Counted from the stretch's first letter, positions 1-10,400 are shown. The stretch: 64,000 nt of DNA from Gracilimonas sp. (GCF_040218225.1 NZ_JAVJQO010000008.1:62001-126000), one strand, 5' to 3'. The notes: generated from the sequence alone by a model not told the origin. A program made the numbers and translations.

Positions 1-2
1 AA

Positions 3-1673
3 GTTAAAGAGACTGGAGCAGACGGTGCTTTGCTGAGCAGCCATAAAGAAGAGATTCATCACATCAATTTTATTGAAAAGATACTGGCTACCGTACTGGC
101 CAAAGTATCGAACTTTATTCCGGAGGCAGGCATTTGGATGAACACCCAGCGGCCTGAGTGGAATGATGCCAATAATGCCCTTGTGGGGAATGGAGTCTCG
201 ATGGTTACGCTGTACTATCTGAGACGATTTCTTAAGTTTTTTGAGCCGGTTATTGAGCAGTCGGAACACGAGCATGTCAATGTATCGGAAGAGATTAAAG
301 ATTTACTGGAAGGCACTCACGGAGTGCTTCAGGCTAACACTGACCTTTTAAAAAGCAGTTTCAGTAACAGTGATCGTAAAGCGATTACGGAAAAGCTTGG
401 TAAAGCAGGCAGTACATATCGGAACAAAATTTATGATCAGGGTTTTTCGGGGAACAGAGCTTCTGTCAAGATCAGTGAACTCTCTGATTTTTTGCAAATA
501 ACGCTTCAGTATCTGGAGCATTCGATTGAGGCTAATAAGCGGGATGATGATCTGTATCATGCTTATAACATTATGAGCCTGGATGAAGAGGGGATCTCTG
601 TTTCCTATCTGGCAGAAATGCTTGAAGGTCAGGTTGCCGCACTTAGTTCTGGCTACTTAGATGCCAGGGAAGCTGTACAGCTATTGGATGCTCTTCGCAA
701 CAGTTCCTTATACCGCGAAGACCAGCAGAGCTACATCCTTTATCCCAATAAAGAGCTTCCCGGATTTCTTGAACGGAATAATATTCCCAAGGAATTGGTC
801 AAGAAGTCCAAATTACTGCAACAACTTATTGCTGATAACAACCTGCGCATTATAAACAAGGATGTGAATGGGGATTATCATTTCAACGGTAACTTCAAGA
901 ATGCCAGAGATCTCAAAAAAGCTATAAACGATCTTAAAACGACCAAATATGCATCTCTGGCTGAAAAAGAAGAACAACTCATCCTGCAAATATTTGAAGA
1001 GGTGTTCAATCATAAGGCTTTTACCGGGAGATCAGGGACTTTCTTTGCATACGAAGGTTTAGGATCTATTTACTGGCACATGGTATCCAAGCTTCACCTG
1101 GCGGTATATGAAGTGTGTCAAACGGCCCATCAGCAACATGTTGAAACAGACATACAAAAAAAGCTTGCACACCACTTTGACGAAATTGGCAAAGGGATAG
1201 GAATTCATAAATCACCTGAATTATATGGAGCATTTCCCACAGACCCATACTCTCATACACCCGAGTATCGGGGAGCTCAACAGCCCGGAATGACCGGACA
1301 GGTTAAAGAAGACATCCTGGCTCGTCTTGGAGAATTGGGAGTAAAAGTACAAGCGTCCAGGCTGGAATTCGAACCTTTTCTGCTTAAGAAAGATGAGTTT
1401 ACAAACCAAAAAGAAAGCTTTGAGTGGGTGTCACTCAACAAGAAGCATGCAGAGCTCACACTTCCTGATAAGGCCCTTGCATTTACCTATTGCCAGGTAC
1501 CGGTTGTGTATGAAATGTCGGATTCAGAGCACCTGATTGTTCAGTTCAGCGATGGTACTACAAAAGCGTATGACCATTCCTCGCTGGATGAGGAAACATC
1601 TCAGAAAGTCTTTAAGCGAACGGGTACAGTTAAACATATTACAGTACGCCTGAATAAGGAAATACTTCGATAA
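3..1673 (+). CDS. C-terminal part of a GH149/GH94-like beta-glucan phosphorylase (5' end outside window)
   Basis: The reading frame is open from the left edge, so the true start is upstream; the TTG at 30 is only an internal codon. The visible 556 codons include RPEWNDANNALVG (WND codons at 159-167), which resembles the catalytic-Asp region of (alpha/alpha)6 phosphorylases. A later stretch reads TGRSGTFFAYEGLGSIYW, followed by a beta-rich C-terminus. I associate these with the very long GH149 beta-1,3-oligoglucan phosphorylases, which release glucose 1-phosphate from laminari-oligosaccharides. The call rests on recall of the family plus the GH17/GH30/symporter neighbours, not on alignment. 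No signal peptide can be judged. The GH17 gene starts 17 nt downstream, so they are probably co-transcribed. GH94 or another related clan member is the main alternative. Confidence 0.55.
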   Translation, partial: VKETGADGALLSSHKEEIHHINFIEKILATVLAKVSNFIPEAGIWMNTQRPEWNDANNALVGNGVSMVTLYYLRRFLKFFEPVIEQSEHEHVNVSEEIKDLLEGTHGVLQANTDLLKSSFSNSDRKAITEKLGKAGSTYRNKIYDQGFSGNRASVKISELSDFLQITLQYLEHSIEANKRDDDLYHAYNIMSLDEEGISVSYLAEMLEGQVAALSSGYLDAREAVQLLDALRNSSLYREDQQSYILYPNKELPGFLERNNIPKELVKKSKLLQQLIADNNLRIINKDVNGDYHFNGNFKNARDLKKAINDLKTTKYASLAEKEEQLILQIFEEVFNHKAFTGRSGTFFAYEGLGSIYWHMVSKLHLAVYEVCQTAHQQHVETDIQKKLAHHFDEIGKGIGIHKSPELYGAFPTDPYSHTPEYRGAQQPGMTGQVKEDILARLGELGVKVQASRLEFEPFLLKKDEFTNQKESFEWVSLNKKHAELTLPDKALAFTYCQVPVVYEMSDSEHLIVQFSDGTTKAYDHSSLDEETSQKVFKRTGTVKHITVRLNKEILR

Positions 1674-1690
1674 AATTAAAATAGATCACC

Positions 1691-2980
1691 ATGAGCAAAT
1701 CAATTACATACACAATTTTGTTGCTAAGCCTGTTTCTGGTTAGCTGTGGTGGTCACTCTGATGAAACTATGAGCTCCAATAATATTACAGCTAAGGAAAT
1801 ACTGGCTGACCCTATCAACTTTCCGGCCATTTCATATAGTGGCTATCGGGAAATCACCCGAGACAGTGTGCCGACCATACCTCAACTCAAAGAGGATATG
1901 ATGATTCTCTCGGCGATGGGAATAAAGATTGTCAGGACCTATAACGTCTACCTTGATGCGGTACCCAGGCTGCTTCAAGCAATCCGGGAGCTGAAGGATG
2001 AAGACCCCGATTTTGAAATGTACGTTATGATGGGGGCCTGGATTGATGCCAAAAATGCCTGGACCGATGAACCCGATCGAATCCGGGATGAAGATAGCCC
2101 ACGAAATGCAAAGGAAATTGAACGGGCAGCCAATTTAGCCAAAAAATACCCTGATATCGTGAAGATTATAGCCGTTGGCAATGAAGCCATGGTACACTGG
2201 CAAACTGAGTATTATGTGGAGCCCGGGATTATCCTGAACTGGGTCAATCACCTTCAAAACCTTAAAAAAGAAGGAGAACTACCCAGTACCCTCTGGATTA
2301 CAAGTTCTGATAACTTTGCATCATGGGGCGGAGGGAGCAGCAGCTATCACAAAGAAGATTTGAATAAACTCATCGAAGCGGTTGACTATATATCGATGCA
2401 CACCTACCCGATGCACGATACACACTATAATCCTGATTTCTGGGGCGTCAGGGAAGACGAGACAGGATTGAGTGATATGGAGAAAATTGAGATGGCAATG
2501 CAAAGATCACTGGACTACTCAATTTCGCAATATCAGAGCGTGGTTGACTACATGAAAAGTCAGGGCGTTAATAAACCCGTACATATAGGTGAAACAGGCT
2601 GGGCTACAGTATCAAATGGGTACTACGGAAATGAAGGCTCGAGAGCCACTGATGAATTTAAGATGGCTCGCTTTCATGAGTTGATCAGGGAGTGGTCGGA
2701 AGAGAAAGGAGTGTCAGTATTCTACTTTGAAGCCTTCGATGAAAAATGGAAGGATGCGGCTAATCAATTAGGGTCAGAAAATCATTTCGGACTCATAAAC
2801 CTTCAATCAGAAGCCAAACACGTGCTGTGGGACGAGGTGGATAAAGGAACTTTTGAGGGGTTAACCAGAGACGGAAAACCCATTACAAAGACTTTTGACG
2901 GAGATATAGAGACGCTCATGCAAACCGTTCAGGTGCCTCCAACTAATGCTGAGATTCAGGCAAAAAAACAAGAGAACTAA
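1691..2980 (+). CDS. GH17 family beta-1,3-glucanase-like lipoprotein
   Basis: A 429-residue exported lipoprotein: the signal ends in LFLVSC with the lipidated Cys at 19. The body is a GH17-type TIM barrel. The proton-donor Glu is E165 in AVGNEAMVHW and the nucleophile Glu is E301 in HIGETGWAT; IRTYN-like and SMHTYP strand motifs are also present. GH17 enzymes cleave or transglycosylate beta-1,3-glucans, so a role at the outer membrane or periplasm on laminarin-type chains is inferred. The next gene (GH30) begins three bases after the stop, which indicates an operon. Two further GH17 paralogues in the same cluster lack a signal peptide, so this one is the exported member. The exact linkage specificity cannot be read from the sequence. 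Confidence 0.85.
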   Translation: MSKSITYTILLLSLFLVSCGGHSDETMSSNNITAKEILADPINFPAISYSGYREITRDSVPTIPQLKEDMMILSAMGIKIVRTYNVYLDAVPRLLQAIRELKDEDPDFEMYVMMGAWIDAKNAWTDEPDRIRDEDSPRNAKEIERAANLAKKYPDIVKIIAVGNEAMVHWQTEYYVEPGIILNWVNHLQNLKKEGELPSTLWITSSDNFASWGGGSSSYHKEDLNKLIEAVDYISMHTYPMHDTHYNPDFWGVREDETGLSDMEKIEMAMQRSLDYSISQYQSVVDYMKSQGVNKPVHIGETGWATVSNGYYGNEGSRATDEFKMARFHELIREWSEEKGVSVFYFEAFDEKWKDAANQLGSENHFGLINLQSEAKHVLWDEVDKGTFEGLTRDGKPITKTFDGDIETLMQTVQVPPTNAEIQAKKQEN

Positions 2981-2983
2981 ACC

Positions 2984-4483
2984 ATGATTACGCAACTCGA
3001 GCTTCTTTCCATTCTTTTATTAGCACTTCTTGTTTCAAGTTGCACAAGCTCAGATTCATTGGATATTGAAATCTATGAAACGTCAGAAAGTGGAAACAAA
3101 CTCACTAAGCTTGAACCTGCATCAGAGGGTGGTCAGGCCGAAGAGATCACAATTAAACCTGATGAACGATTTCAGGAAATCACGGGCTTTGGAGGCTCTT
3201 TCACAGAAGCAAGTGCGTATTTGCTGAATGAACTTGGCGACGAAAATCGAAATAAAATTCTTGAAGCCTATTTTGGGGAATCCGGAGCGAGGTATTCACT
3301 CACTCGTACACATATGAACTCCAGTGATTTTTCGCTGGGGAACTATTCTTATGCACCTGTTCCGGGCGATCGTAACCTTGAAAACTTCTCCATTGAGGAA
3401 GATCGGGATGACATCATTCCGATGATTAAGGATGCGATGGCTATTTCTCAGGATGGCTTCAGGATTATTTCGTCCCCATGGACAGCTCCACCCTGGATGA
3501 AAGACAATAATGACTGGAAGGGCGGAAAGCTGCTCCCGGAATATTATGACACCTGGGCGCTCTTTTTCTCTAAATATCTGACGGCCTACAAAGAAGAAGG
3601 CATCGACATTTGGGGAATCACGGTAGAGAATGAACCGCTTGGAAATGATAGCAACTGGGAAAGCATGCACTTCACTCCGGAAGAACAGAATGAATTTGTG
3701 AAGAATCATTTGGGCCCACAGCTGGAGAGGGATGGATATGAGGAAGTAAAGCTTCTTGGTTATGACCAGAACCGTCATGAAGAACTTATCGAATGGGTAG
3801 ATGCCATGTATGATGATGAAGGCGCTGCCAAATACTACGACGGAACTGCTGTGCACTGGTATGCCAGCACATATAAGGTCTTTGAAGAAGAACTTCAGTA
3901 TGCACATGAAAAAGCGCCAAATAAACATCTCATCCAAACCGAAGCTACAGTTGACGCAGATGTACCTGCCTGGAAAGATGATTCCTGGTATTGGTCGAAA
4001 GAGGCCACTGATTGGGGCTGGGATTGGGCACCGGAAGACCGGAAGCATCTGCATCCAAAATACGTCCCGGTGTATCGCTATGCACGGGATATGATTGGAA
4101 CATTAAACAACTGGGTAGATGGCTGGGTGGACTGGAATATGGTTCTGAACAGACAGGGCGGCCCGAATTGGGCGAAAAACTGGTGTGTGGCTCCGGTCAT
4201 TGTTGATGAGGAAGCAGATGAAGTGTATTTCACACCGCTCTATTACACAATGTCTCATTTCAGCAGGTATATACGACCGGGTGCTACAAGAATAGGCCAT
4301 AGCTATAGTGGAGAAGGTTTGATGTTAACAGCAGCACAGAATCCGGATGGTTCGATTGCCGTGGTCATTTTGAACCAGCAGCAAGAGCCGAAAAAGATAA
4401 AACTAAAATTAAAAGACAGAACAGCCACTGTTCAAATTTCAGGCAAAGCAATTCAAACTATTATGGTTCAGGATAACGGGTAG
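2984..4483 (+). CDS. GH30 family beta-glucosidase/beta-1,6-glucanase lipoprotein
   Basis: A 499-residue protein with a lipoprotein signal (LLVSSC, Cys20). GH30 landmarks appear in order: ITGFGGSFTEASAYLL, TRTHMNSSDFSLGNYSYA, SPWTAPPWMK, the acid/base Glu E217 in VENEP, and the nucleophile E320 in IQTEATVDAD. A small beta-sandwich with SIAVVILNQQ closes the protein, as is usual in GH30. Marine Bacteroidetes laminarin loci often pair GH30 enzymes, which remove beta-1,6-linked glucose branches, with GH17 endo-beta-1,3-glucanases; the arrangement here matches. The gene starts three bases after the GH17 stop, so translation is probably coupled. Other GH30 activities (glucosylceramidase-like) cannot be excluded. 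Confidence 0.88.
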   Translation: MITQLELLSILLLALLVSSCTSSDSLDIEIYETSESGNKLTKLEPASEGGQAEEITIKPDERFQEITGFGGSFTEASAYLLNELGDENRNKILEAYFGESGARYSLTRTHMNSSDFSLGNYSYAPVPGDRNLENFSIEEDRDDIIPMIKDAMAISQDGFRIISSPWTAPPWMKDNNDWKGGKLLPEYYDTWALFFSKYLTAYKEEGIDIWGITVENEPLGNDSNWESMHFTPEEQNEFVKNHLGPQLERDGYEEVKLLGYDQNRHEELIEWVDAMYDDEGAAKYYDGTAVHWYASTYKVFEEELQYAHEKAPNKHLIQTEATVDADVPAWKDDSWYWSKEATDWGWDWAPEDRKHLHPKYVPVYRYARDMIGTLNNWVDGWVDWNMVLNRQGGPNWAKNWCVAPVIVDEEADEVYFTPLYYTMSHFSRYIRPGATRIGHSYSGEGLMLTAAQNPDGSIAVVILNQQQEPKKIKLKLKDRTATVQISGKAIQTIMVQDNG

Positions 4484-4518
4484 TAAAACTGAATTTTTAC
4501 TAAAAATTGAGGAATTAA

Positions 4519-5949
4519 ATGTCAGCACATAAAAAAGTAGTAAAAGATAAGGTGCCTTTATTGCAAAAAGCTTCCTTTGGAGCAGGGCACTTAGTGCTCA
4601 ATTTACTACCCGGGGCTTTAGGTGTGTTCATGTTTTTTCTGTTGACTGCCTTTGGGATGAACCCCTTTTTAGCGGGACTATTAGGTGGGTTGCCCCGAAT
4701 CTTTGATGCACTGACTGATCCCATTATGGGCTTCATTTCGGATAACACCAAGTCTCGTTGGGGAAGACGTCGGCCATATATTTTTATTGGTGCAATTTTG
4801 AGTGGCATCTTCTTCATCCTGCTTTGGCAAATGGATGAGACAAATACACAGACCTATAACTTTTGGTATTTCCTCATCATGTCTATGGTGTTTCTGGTTG
4901 GGAATACCATGTTTGCTACTCCGCTGATCGGTCTCGGGTATGAAATGACCACGGACTATAATGAACGTACTCACCTGATGGCTTTCTCTCAAACCGTAGG
5001 TCAGATAGCCTGGATGATCGTTCCTTGGTTTTGGGTACTGATAGCTGACCCGGATCTATTTGCGGATCAGGCTACCGGAGTCCGGCAGCTCTCCGTAATT
5101 GTCGGAGGGATATGTATAGCATTAGGGCTTCTCCCGGCTATTTTTTGTAAAGGTTTTGATGATGCCAAAATGGAGAACCGGAAAGAGATCACATTCAAAA
5201 AATCACTCGAAAATCTAAAAGAACTTTTTCATGGTATTGCTGTGGTTTCGAAGAATAAACCATTCATGAAGCTCTGTGCTGCAACCTTTCTGGTATTCAA
5301 TGGATTTCAGCTGGTTGCTTCGTTCAGCTATTTTATCATCGTTTTCTACATGTTTAACGGGGATTATGGAGCTGCCGGAAACTGGCCTGCATGGTTTTCT
5401 ACAATTACAGCAGTAGCAACTGCCTTCCTGGTAATTCCCATTGTATCATGGCTATCGGACACCTTTGGTAAACGTAAAGCCTTCATCATATCAACCGCAC
5501 TTTCTATTGTAGGCTATATACTAAAGTGGTGGGGATTCAGCCCGGAAAACCCATGGCTCATTTTTATGCCAATCCCTTTCATGGCGTTTGGACTCGGTGG
5601 TCTTTTTACTCTCATGATGAGTATGACTGCGGATGTATGTGACCTCGATGAGCTTAGAAACGGAATGCCACGAAAAGAAGGGACCTTCGGAGCCATTTAT
5701 TGGTGGATGGTGAAATTAGGACAAGCCATCGCCCTGGTACTCGGAGGCCTTGTTCTTGAACTGGTTGGGTTCGATCAAAATGCAACTACACAAACTGTGG
5801 AAACACTTACCAATCTCAGGTTAGCTGATATTGTAATTCCAGCCGTTACCGCTGGCTTGGCGATCTGGGTTATGTACAGCTATAGCCTGACCGAAGATCG
5901 AGCCAAAGAAATTCAACAAGAACTGGTTGACAGGCGCGGAGAACTTTAA
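4519..5949 (+). CDS. GPH-family (MelB-like) MFS sugar:cation symporter
   Basis: A 476-residue inner-membrane transporter with about 12 hydrophobic segments. The loop DALTDPIMGFISDNTKSRWG followed by RRRPYIFIGA is the typical cytoplasmic loop 2-3 signature of the glycoside-pentoside-hexuronide:cation symporters. A second half-signature, WLSDTFGKRKAFIIS, lies near residue 320. It lies between exported glucanases and two leaderless GH17 genes, so it most likely imports laminaribiose or short beta-glucan oligosaccharides for intracellular breakdown. That substrate is inferred from context only. The start is the ATG just after an AATTGAGGAATTAA leader containing GAGGA. Confidence 0.88.
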   Translation: MSAHKKVVKDKVPLLQKASFGAGHLVLNLLPGALGVFMFFLLTAFGMNPFLAGLLGGLPRIFDALTDPIMGFISDNTKSRWGRRRPYIFIGAILSGIFFILLWQMDETNTQTYNFWYFLIMSMVFLVGNTMFATPLIGLGYEMTTDYNERTHLMAFSQTVGQIAWMIVPWFWVLIADPDLFADQATGVRQLSVIVGGICIALGLLPAIFCKGFDDAKMENRKEITFKKSLENLKELFHGIAVVSKNKPFMKLCAATFLVFNGFQLVASFSYFIIVFYMFNGDYGAAGNWPAWFSTITAVATAFLVIPIVSWLSDTFGKRKAFIISTALSIVGYILKWWGFSPENPWLIFMPIPFMAFGLGGLFTLMMSMTADVCDLDELRNGMPRKEGTFGAIYWWMVKLGQAIALVLGGLVLELVGFDQNATTQTVETLTNLRLADIVIPAVTAGLAIWVMYSYSLTEDRAKEIQQELVDRRGEL

Positions 5950-5996
5950 TGCTGGTTCAAATGAAATTAAAACAAGAAAAATTTTATCAATAAAAA

Positions 5997-6905
5997 ATGT
6001 CGTTTAGAGAAGAACAATTTCTGAGTTACAAGCAGTCGGATGCAGTTAGCAAAATCAACTATCTGGAAGAACTTTCTGAGAAAGAAGTAGACTGTTTATT
6101 TCGTGAAGTATTGGAAAGTGGCATTCATGGATTTTGCTTCAGTTTGTATGAAGAAGGACAAGGCCCGGGTGATGTTATTTCGGAGGACCAAATCCGCCGG
6201 CGCATGGAGATCATAAAACCTCATACAAAATGGGTCCGGTCGTTCTCCTGTATTGAAGGAAACGAACACATCCCCAAAGTAGCCAAAGAACTAGGACTAA
6301 AAACACTGGTTGGCGCCTGGCTGGGCGATGATAAAGAAAAAAATAAAGAAGAGGTTGAAAGCCTTATTGAATTGGCTAACAAAGGATTGGTGGATATTGC
6401 CGTAGTGGGGAATGAGGTGCTCTACCGCGAAGATCTCGAAGAGGCTGAACTGCTGGATTATATCAAAAAAGTCAAGAATCAACTTCCTGAAAACATTCCT
6501 GTCGGTTATGTGGATGCCTACTATGAATTTGTGCAAAGACCGGAAATCACCGAAGCTTGTGATGTAATTCTCTGCAACTGCTATCCATTTTGGGAAGGTA
6601 CCAGCTTTGAAGATTCCTTCCAGCATATGCGTCAGATGTATTATCAGGCGAAGGAAGCAGGGAAGGGTAAGCGCGTCATAATCACAGAAACGGGCTGGCC
6701 GAGCAAGGGTAAAAGTTTAGGAGGGGCTGTTCCATCGGCTGAAAATGCCATGAAGTATTTCATCAACACCAATCTGTGGTCGCAGGATGATGACATAGAG
6801 GTGTTTTATTTCGCCTCTTTTGACGAGTCATGGAAAGTAGGATCTGAAGGAGATGTAGGAGCCTATTGGGGCGTATGGGATAAAAATGGAAAACTCAAAT
6901 ACTGA
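5997..6905 (+). CDS. Leaderless (cytoplasmic) GH17-like glucanase
   Basis: A 302-residue GH17-type barrel. The acid/base Glu is E140 in VVGNEVLYRED and the nucleophile is E231 in IITETGWPSKG, the classic GH17 nucleophile motif. The N-terminus (MSFREEQFLSYKQ) is charged with no signal peptide, so the protein should stay in the cytoplasm, unlike the exported GH17 at 1691. It follows the sugar symporter and sits two bases before the next GH17 gene, suggesting it acts on imported beta-glucan oligosaccharides. Hydrolysis versus transglycosylation cannot be decided. At about 300 residues it is a minimal catalytic domain without binding modules. Confidence 0.8.
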   Translation: MSFREEQFLSYKQSDAVSKINYLEELSEKEVDCLFREVLESGIHGFCFSLYEEGQGPGDVISEDQIRRRMEIIKPHTKWVRSFSCIEGNEHIPKVAKELGLKTLVGAWLGDDKEKNKEEVESLIELANKGLVDIAVVGNEVLYREDLEEAELLDYIKKVKNQLPENIPVGYVDAYYEFVQRPEITEACDVILCNCYPFWEGTSFEDSFQHMRQMYYQAKEAGKGKRVIITETGWPSKGKSLGGAVPSAENAMKYFINTNLWSQDDDIEVFYFASFDESWKVGSEGDVGAYWGVWDKNGKLKY

Positions 6906-6907
6906 TC

Positions 6908-7852
6908 ATGAATAGCTTTAGTAAAATAGGAATCAATTCTGGCAGAGCTATCTGCTACTCTGGTTATAGAAAAGGTCAGCGGCCGGGTGTGTCATTTCCA
7001 GGTTATGAGGAAGTGAAAGAGGACTTACTTCTTCTTGAAGGGCATTGGAAGTATCTGAGACTCTACAACTGTGATGAACATGCACAAACAGTTTTGGATG
7101 TAATTCAGAAAGAAGGGATGGAGTTTAAAGTGATGCTGGGGGCTTATATCGAAGCCGAGATGAACAACTTCAATTGTCCGTGGGGAGGTGGAGTGTATTC
7201 TGAAAAGCAGCTGGATAAAAATGCCTGGATGAATAAGGAGAAGATCATTCGCCTCACCGAATATGCAAATCAGTATAAAGACATCATCTTTTCATTGTCT
7301 GTAGGTAATGAAGCTTGTGTTGATTGGACGGATCACTATGTACATGAAGACAAAGTGCTGGAATATGTAAAAATAGTGAAAGCTAACGCAGACCAGCCTG
7401 TCACATTTTGTGAAAATTACGTGCCCTGGTTACTAAAGCTGGAAGACCTGGCCGAAGCTGTTGATTTCATATCCATACACACTTACCCGGTTTGGGAGTA
7501 TAAGCACATCGATGAGGCTATTGATTACACAAAACAGAATTACTACTCCGTCCGGGAAAAATATCCTGAGACACCGGTTGTCATAGCTGAAGCAGGTTGG
7601 GCTACCAAGTCTAATGGCAATGGAATTGATCCCTTAAATGTGAGTGAAGATCACCAAAGAAAGTATTTCGAACACTTAATGAATTGGACGGCAGAGGAGA
7701 ATATCCTGGCGTTCTTTTTTGAGGCTTTTGATGAAGATTGGAAAGGTTCGAACGAACCCTTAGAACCAGAGAAACACTGGGGGCTTTTCAATCTGGATAG
7801 AACGCCTAAACAGGCAGTTCAGCACATCATTCACACTGGAATTGATGTCTAA
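6908..7852 (+). CDS. Leaderless (cytoplasmic) GH17-like glucanase, second copy
   Basis: A 314-residue GH17-like protein beginning [20 protein letters not shown], with no signal peptide. The catalytic pair is E135 in [10 protein letters not shown] and E228 in [19 protein letters not shown] supplies the GH17 beta-strand 7 region. It is closer to the lipoprotein GH17 at 1691 (both have AxGWAT and FEAFDExWK) than to its immediate neighbour at 5997, which carries TETGWPSKG. The ATG lies two bases after the preceding stop, giving tight coupling. It probably processes imported beta-1,3-gluco-oligosaccharides in the cytoplasm together with the phosphorylase. The division of labour between the two intracellular GH17s is unknown. 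Confidence 0.8.
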   Translation: MNSFSKIGINSGRAICYSGYRKGQRPGVSFPGYEEVKEDLLLLEGHWKYLRLYNCDEHAQTVLDVIQKEGMEFKVMLGAYIEAEMNNFNCPWGGGVYSEKQLDKNAWMNKEKIIRLTEYANQYKDIIFSLSVGNEACVDWTDHYVHEDKVLEYVKIVKANADQPVTFCENYVPWLLKLEDLAEAVDFISIHTYPVWEYKHIDEAIDYTKQNYYSVREKYPETPVVIAEAGWATKSNGNGIDPLNVSEDHQRKYFEHLMNWTAEENILAFFFEAFDEDWKGSNEPLEPEKHWGLFNLDRTPKQAVQHIIHTGIDV

Positions 7853-7950
7853 TATCAACACTTAAAAATAAAGTTATCAAGCATCAACACACTAAAAAAT
7901 CAGAAAATAGAATTAACGTTACTAATCATAAACTTATAAAGTATAGAATC

Positions 7951-10344
7951 ATGAAAACAACAATACTAACAATGTTAACATTTGTCCTGATGGCGATGTC
8001 CAATTTGGCAATTGCTCAGACTGCGCCAGCGGCCCCTGATGGATTTGTGGCGAATGGTAGTGGAGCAGGTTCCGGTCAGGTATTTCTGGCAGTAGGGCCT
8101 AATAATGTGGAGGCAGATACCATCGAGTATCGGCTTTTCTATTCGGAAACGGCCTCAGCACCTGCTGACCCTACCACGGCTACTGAATATACCTTTGGCT
8201 CAACGGCCGGAGATGGCGGAGGAAATGCCGCATTTGGTTTTCTTCTTTCCGGATTGAATCCAGGTGTAGAATATACCTTCTGGCTTTACCAGTATGATAC
8301 TGCCAACGAAGTGTATTCAGATCCTGTCAGCGCTACACAGGCAGCTGGTGGCGGTGGTGCTACCGGAACACCAAATGCCCCTGCGGGATTTGTGGCGAAT
8401 GATAGTGGAGCAGGTTCCGGTCAGGTTTTTCTGGCAGTAGGTCCTAATGATGTGGCATCGGAAAATGTAGAATATCGTCTTTTCTATTCAGCAACGGCTT
8501 CAGCACCTGCTGACCCTACCACGGCTACTGAATATACCTTTGGCTCAACGGACGGAGATGGTGGAGGAAATGCCGCATTTGGTTTTCTTCTTTCAGGACT
8601 GGATCCGGGAGTAGAGTATACATTCTGGCTATACCAATATAATAGTGCAGAGGAATTATTCTCAGAGCCGACCAGCGCTACACAAGTTGCCGGTGGAGGT
8701 ACTACTCAGGAAGGAGAACTGTTGACCAACGGTGATTTTGAATCAGGAAGGGCTCCATGGACCGATACTGCTGGTGAAATCAGAACTGAAGGTGGCAACA
8801 GCTATTTCTTTGCTGATGTGCAATCAGCAGGGCAGCCTTTTGATGTAAACCTTAGCCAGGTCGTTGAAATTATTCAGGGTGGAACATATACACTTTCGTT
8901 TGATGCTTCTACTGCAACAGGTCAAACAAGAACCATGATTGCCGGAATTGGCTTAAATGAAGGTCCTTTCACATCTGCAACTGAAACGGTTGAGCTGACT
9001 GGAGAAACACAGACCTTTACCTATGTGTTGTCATCAGCAGGTTTTGGATCCGCAAACAGCCGGGTATTATTCGATATGGGAGCTGCAACAGGTATAGTTG
9101 TTATTGACAATGTATCTCTAATGCCTGGTGGCGAAATTCCTCCTGTCGAAGTTGCGGCACCTGAAACAGCTGCACCAGCACCTCCGGCAAGAAGTCCTGA
9201 AGATGTTATTTCTTTATTTAGTGACTCATACACAAATGTCGATGTAACAACCTGGTCTACTGAGTGGAGTGAAGGTACAACTAATACCGACATTGAAATT
9301 GCCGATGGTGATACTATCAAGCGATTCGATTTGGTAAACTTCAGTGGTATTCAATTAGCTAATTCAATCGATCTCACTGAATTCACCCACATGCACTTTG
9401 ACTATTGGGTGGCTGATGATCTGAACGCAGGAGAAGTATTCAGTCCTAAATTGTCCAATCATGGTAATTTACCTGAAACAGCGGGTGAAACAAGTGCGAT
9501 TGAGTTTACCAATCCTGTGACTACTTCCAAGCAGTGGGTTTCATTTGATGTAGCTCTGGATGAATTTTCAATAGCCGGTGGTGCATCTGCTGCACGAGAT
9601 AAAATCTATCAAATTATTATGGGCGCTGCAGGTACACTCGATAACGTCTATATCGATAACTTTTATTTCTATAAAACATCTCCGGCCACCATTGAATCAT
9701 TCTCTCTTGTTGCACCAGCTGATGGCGCTTCTTTAAGTCTTACAGGAGAGGCATCTACTGAGGTTGAAATTTCATGGAGTGAGGCAGAATCTAATCAGGA
9801 TGTATCATATACATGGCACGCCGATGCTCCCGAAGGTGATTTCTCAGATCCTCTGTTAAGCATTCCTGCTGACAATAATGGTGCAGGTACTACTCTTACA
9901 CTAACTTATCAGGCACTTGATGATGCGCTTGCTGGTCTGGGTGTTGAAGAAGGTGGGTCAATTGATATAATCTGGACTGTTACTGCAACCGCTGGAGACA
10001 GTACCCGTTTTGCAGAAATGCCTTACGATCTATCTCTTACAAGGGGAATGCTTACTTCTAATGAAGTAGAAACAAGTCCTGATGAATTCGCACTAGATCA
10101 AAACTATCCGAACCCATTCAACCCTACTACAAATATATCTTACCAGATTCCTAGTGTTGCTGCCGTAACACTTACTGTGTACGATATTACAGGTAGAGAG
10201 ATTGCACGATTTAGTGAAGGACGTAAGGCCCCGGGTTCTTACTCAGTAACTTTCGATGCTTCTAACCTATCAAGTGGTATGTATATTTACCGCATAGAAG
10301 CAGGTAATTTTACAGCAACTAAAAAAATGATGCTTATTAAGTAG
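7951..10344 (+). CDS. Secreted multidomain glucan-binding protein with T9SS-type sorting tail
   Basis: 797 residues with an N-terminal signal peptide ([23 protein letters not shown]). Next come two nearly identical 115-residue FnIII-like repeats (each starting [20 protein letters not shown]). A CBM4/9-like jelly roll follows ([16 protein letters not shown]...), then a second beta-sandwich (about 420-575), and a SusE-like Ig module ([17 protein letters not shown]...). The C-terminus is a T9SS type A tail ([15 protein letters not shown] ... MYIYRIEAG ... KKMMLIK). No catalytic motif is visible, so I infer a surface-exposed polysaccharide-capturing protein serving the glucanases upstream. A terminator follows directly, making this the last gene of the locus. 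Confidence 0.8.
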   Translation: MKTTILTMLTFVLMAMSNLAIAQTAPAAPDGFVANGSGAGSGQVFLAVGPNNVEADTIEYRLFYSETASAPADPTTATEYTFGSTAGDGGGNAAFGFLLSGLNPGVEYTFWLYQYDTANEVYSDPVSATQAAGGGGATGTPNAPAGFVANDSGAGSGQVFLAVGPNDVASENVEYRLFYSATASAPADPTTATEYTFGSTDGDGGGNAAFGFLLSGLDPGVEYTFWLYQYNSAEELFSEPTSATQVAGGGTTQEGELLTNGDFESGRAPWTDTAGEIRTEGGNSYFFADVQSAGQPFDVNLSQVVEIIQGGTYTLSFDASTATGQTRTMIAGIGLNEGPFTSATETVELTGETQTFTYVLSSAGFGSANSRVLFDMGAATGIVVIDNVSLMPGGEIPPVEVAAPETAAPAPPARSPEDVISLFSDSYTNVDVTTWSTEWSEGTTNTDIEIADGDTIKRFDLVNFSGIQLANSIDLTEFTHMHFDYWVADDLNAGEVFSPKLSNHGNLPETAGETSAIEFTNPVTTSKQWVSFDVALDEFSIAGGASAARDKIYQIIMGAAGTLDNVYIDNFYFYKTSPATIESFSLVAPADGASLSLTGEASTEVEISWSEAESNQDVSYTWHADAPEGDFSDPLLSIPADNNGAGTTLTLTYQALDDALAGLGVEEGGSIDIIWTVTATAGDSTRFAEMPYDLSLTRGMLTSNEVETSPDEFALDQNYPNPFNPTTNISYQIPSVAAVTLTVYDITGREIARFSEGRKAPGSYSVTFDASNLSSGMYIYRIEAGNFTATKKMMLIK

Positions 10345-10371
10345 ACGGATCTTAATTCATCATGTATAATT

Positions 10372-10400
10372 AAACCGGTCCTTCTATGGACCGGTTTTTT
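10372..10400 (+). terminator. Rho-independent terminator of the beta-glucan locus
   Basis: A perfect 10-bp stem AAACCGGTCC / GGACCGGTTT with a six-base loop runs directly into a T tract, 27 bp after the stop codon of the sorting-tail protein. Confidence 0.9.

Noticed and set aside
3296-4054. 252-codon minus-strand ORF
   Set aside because: It lies wholly inside the GH30 gene, which has all catalytic motifs; the antisense translation shows no recognisable domain.
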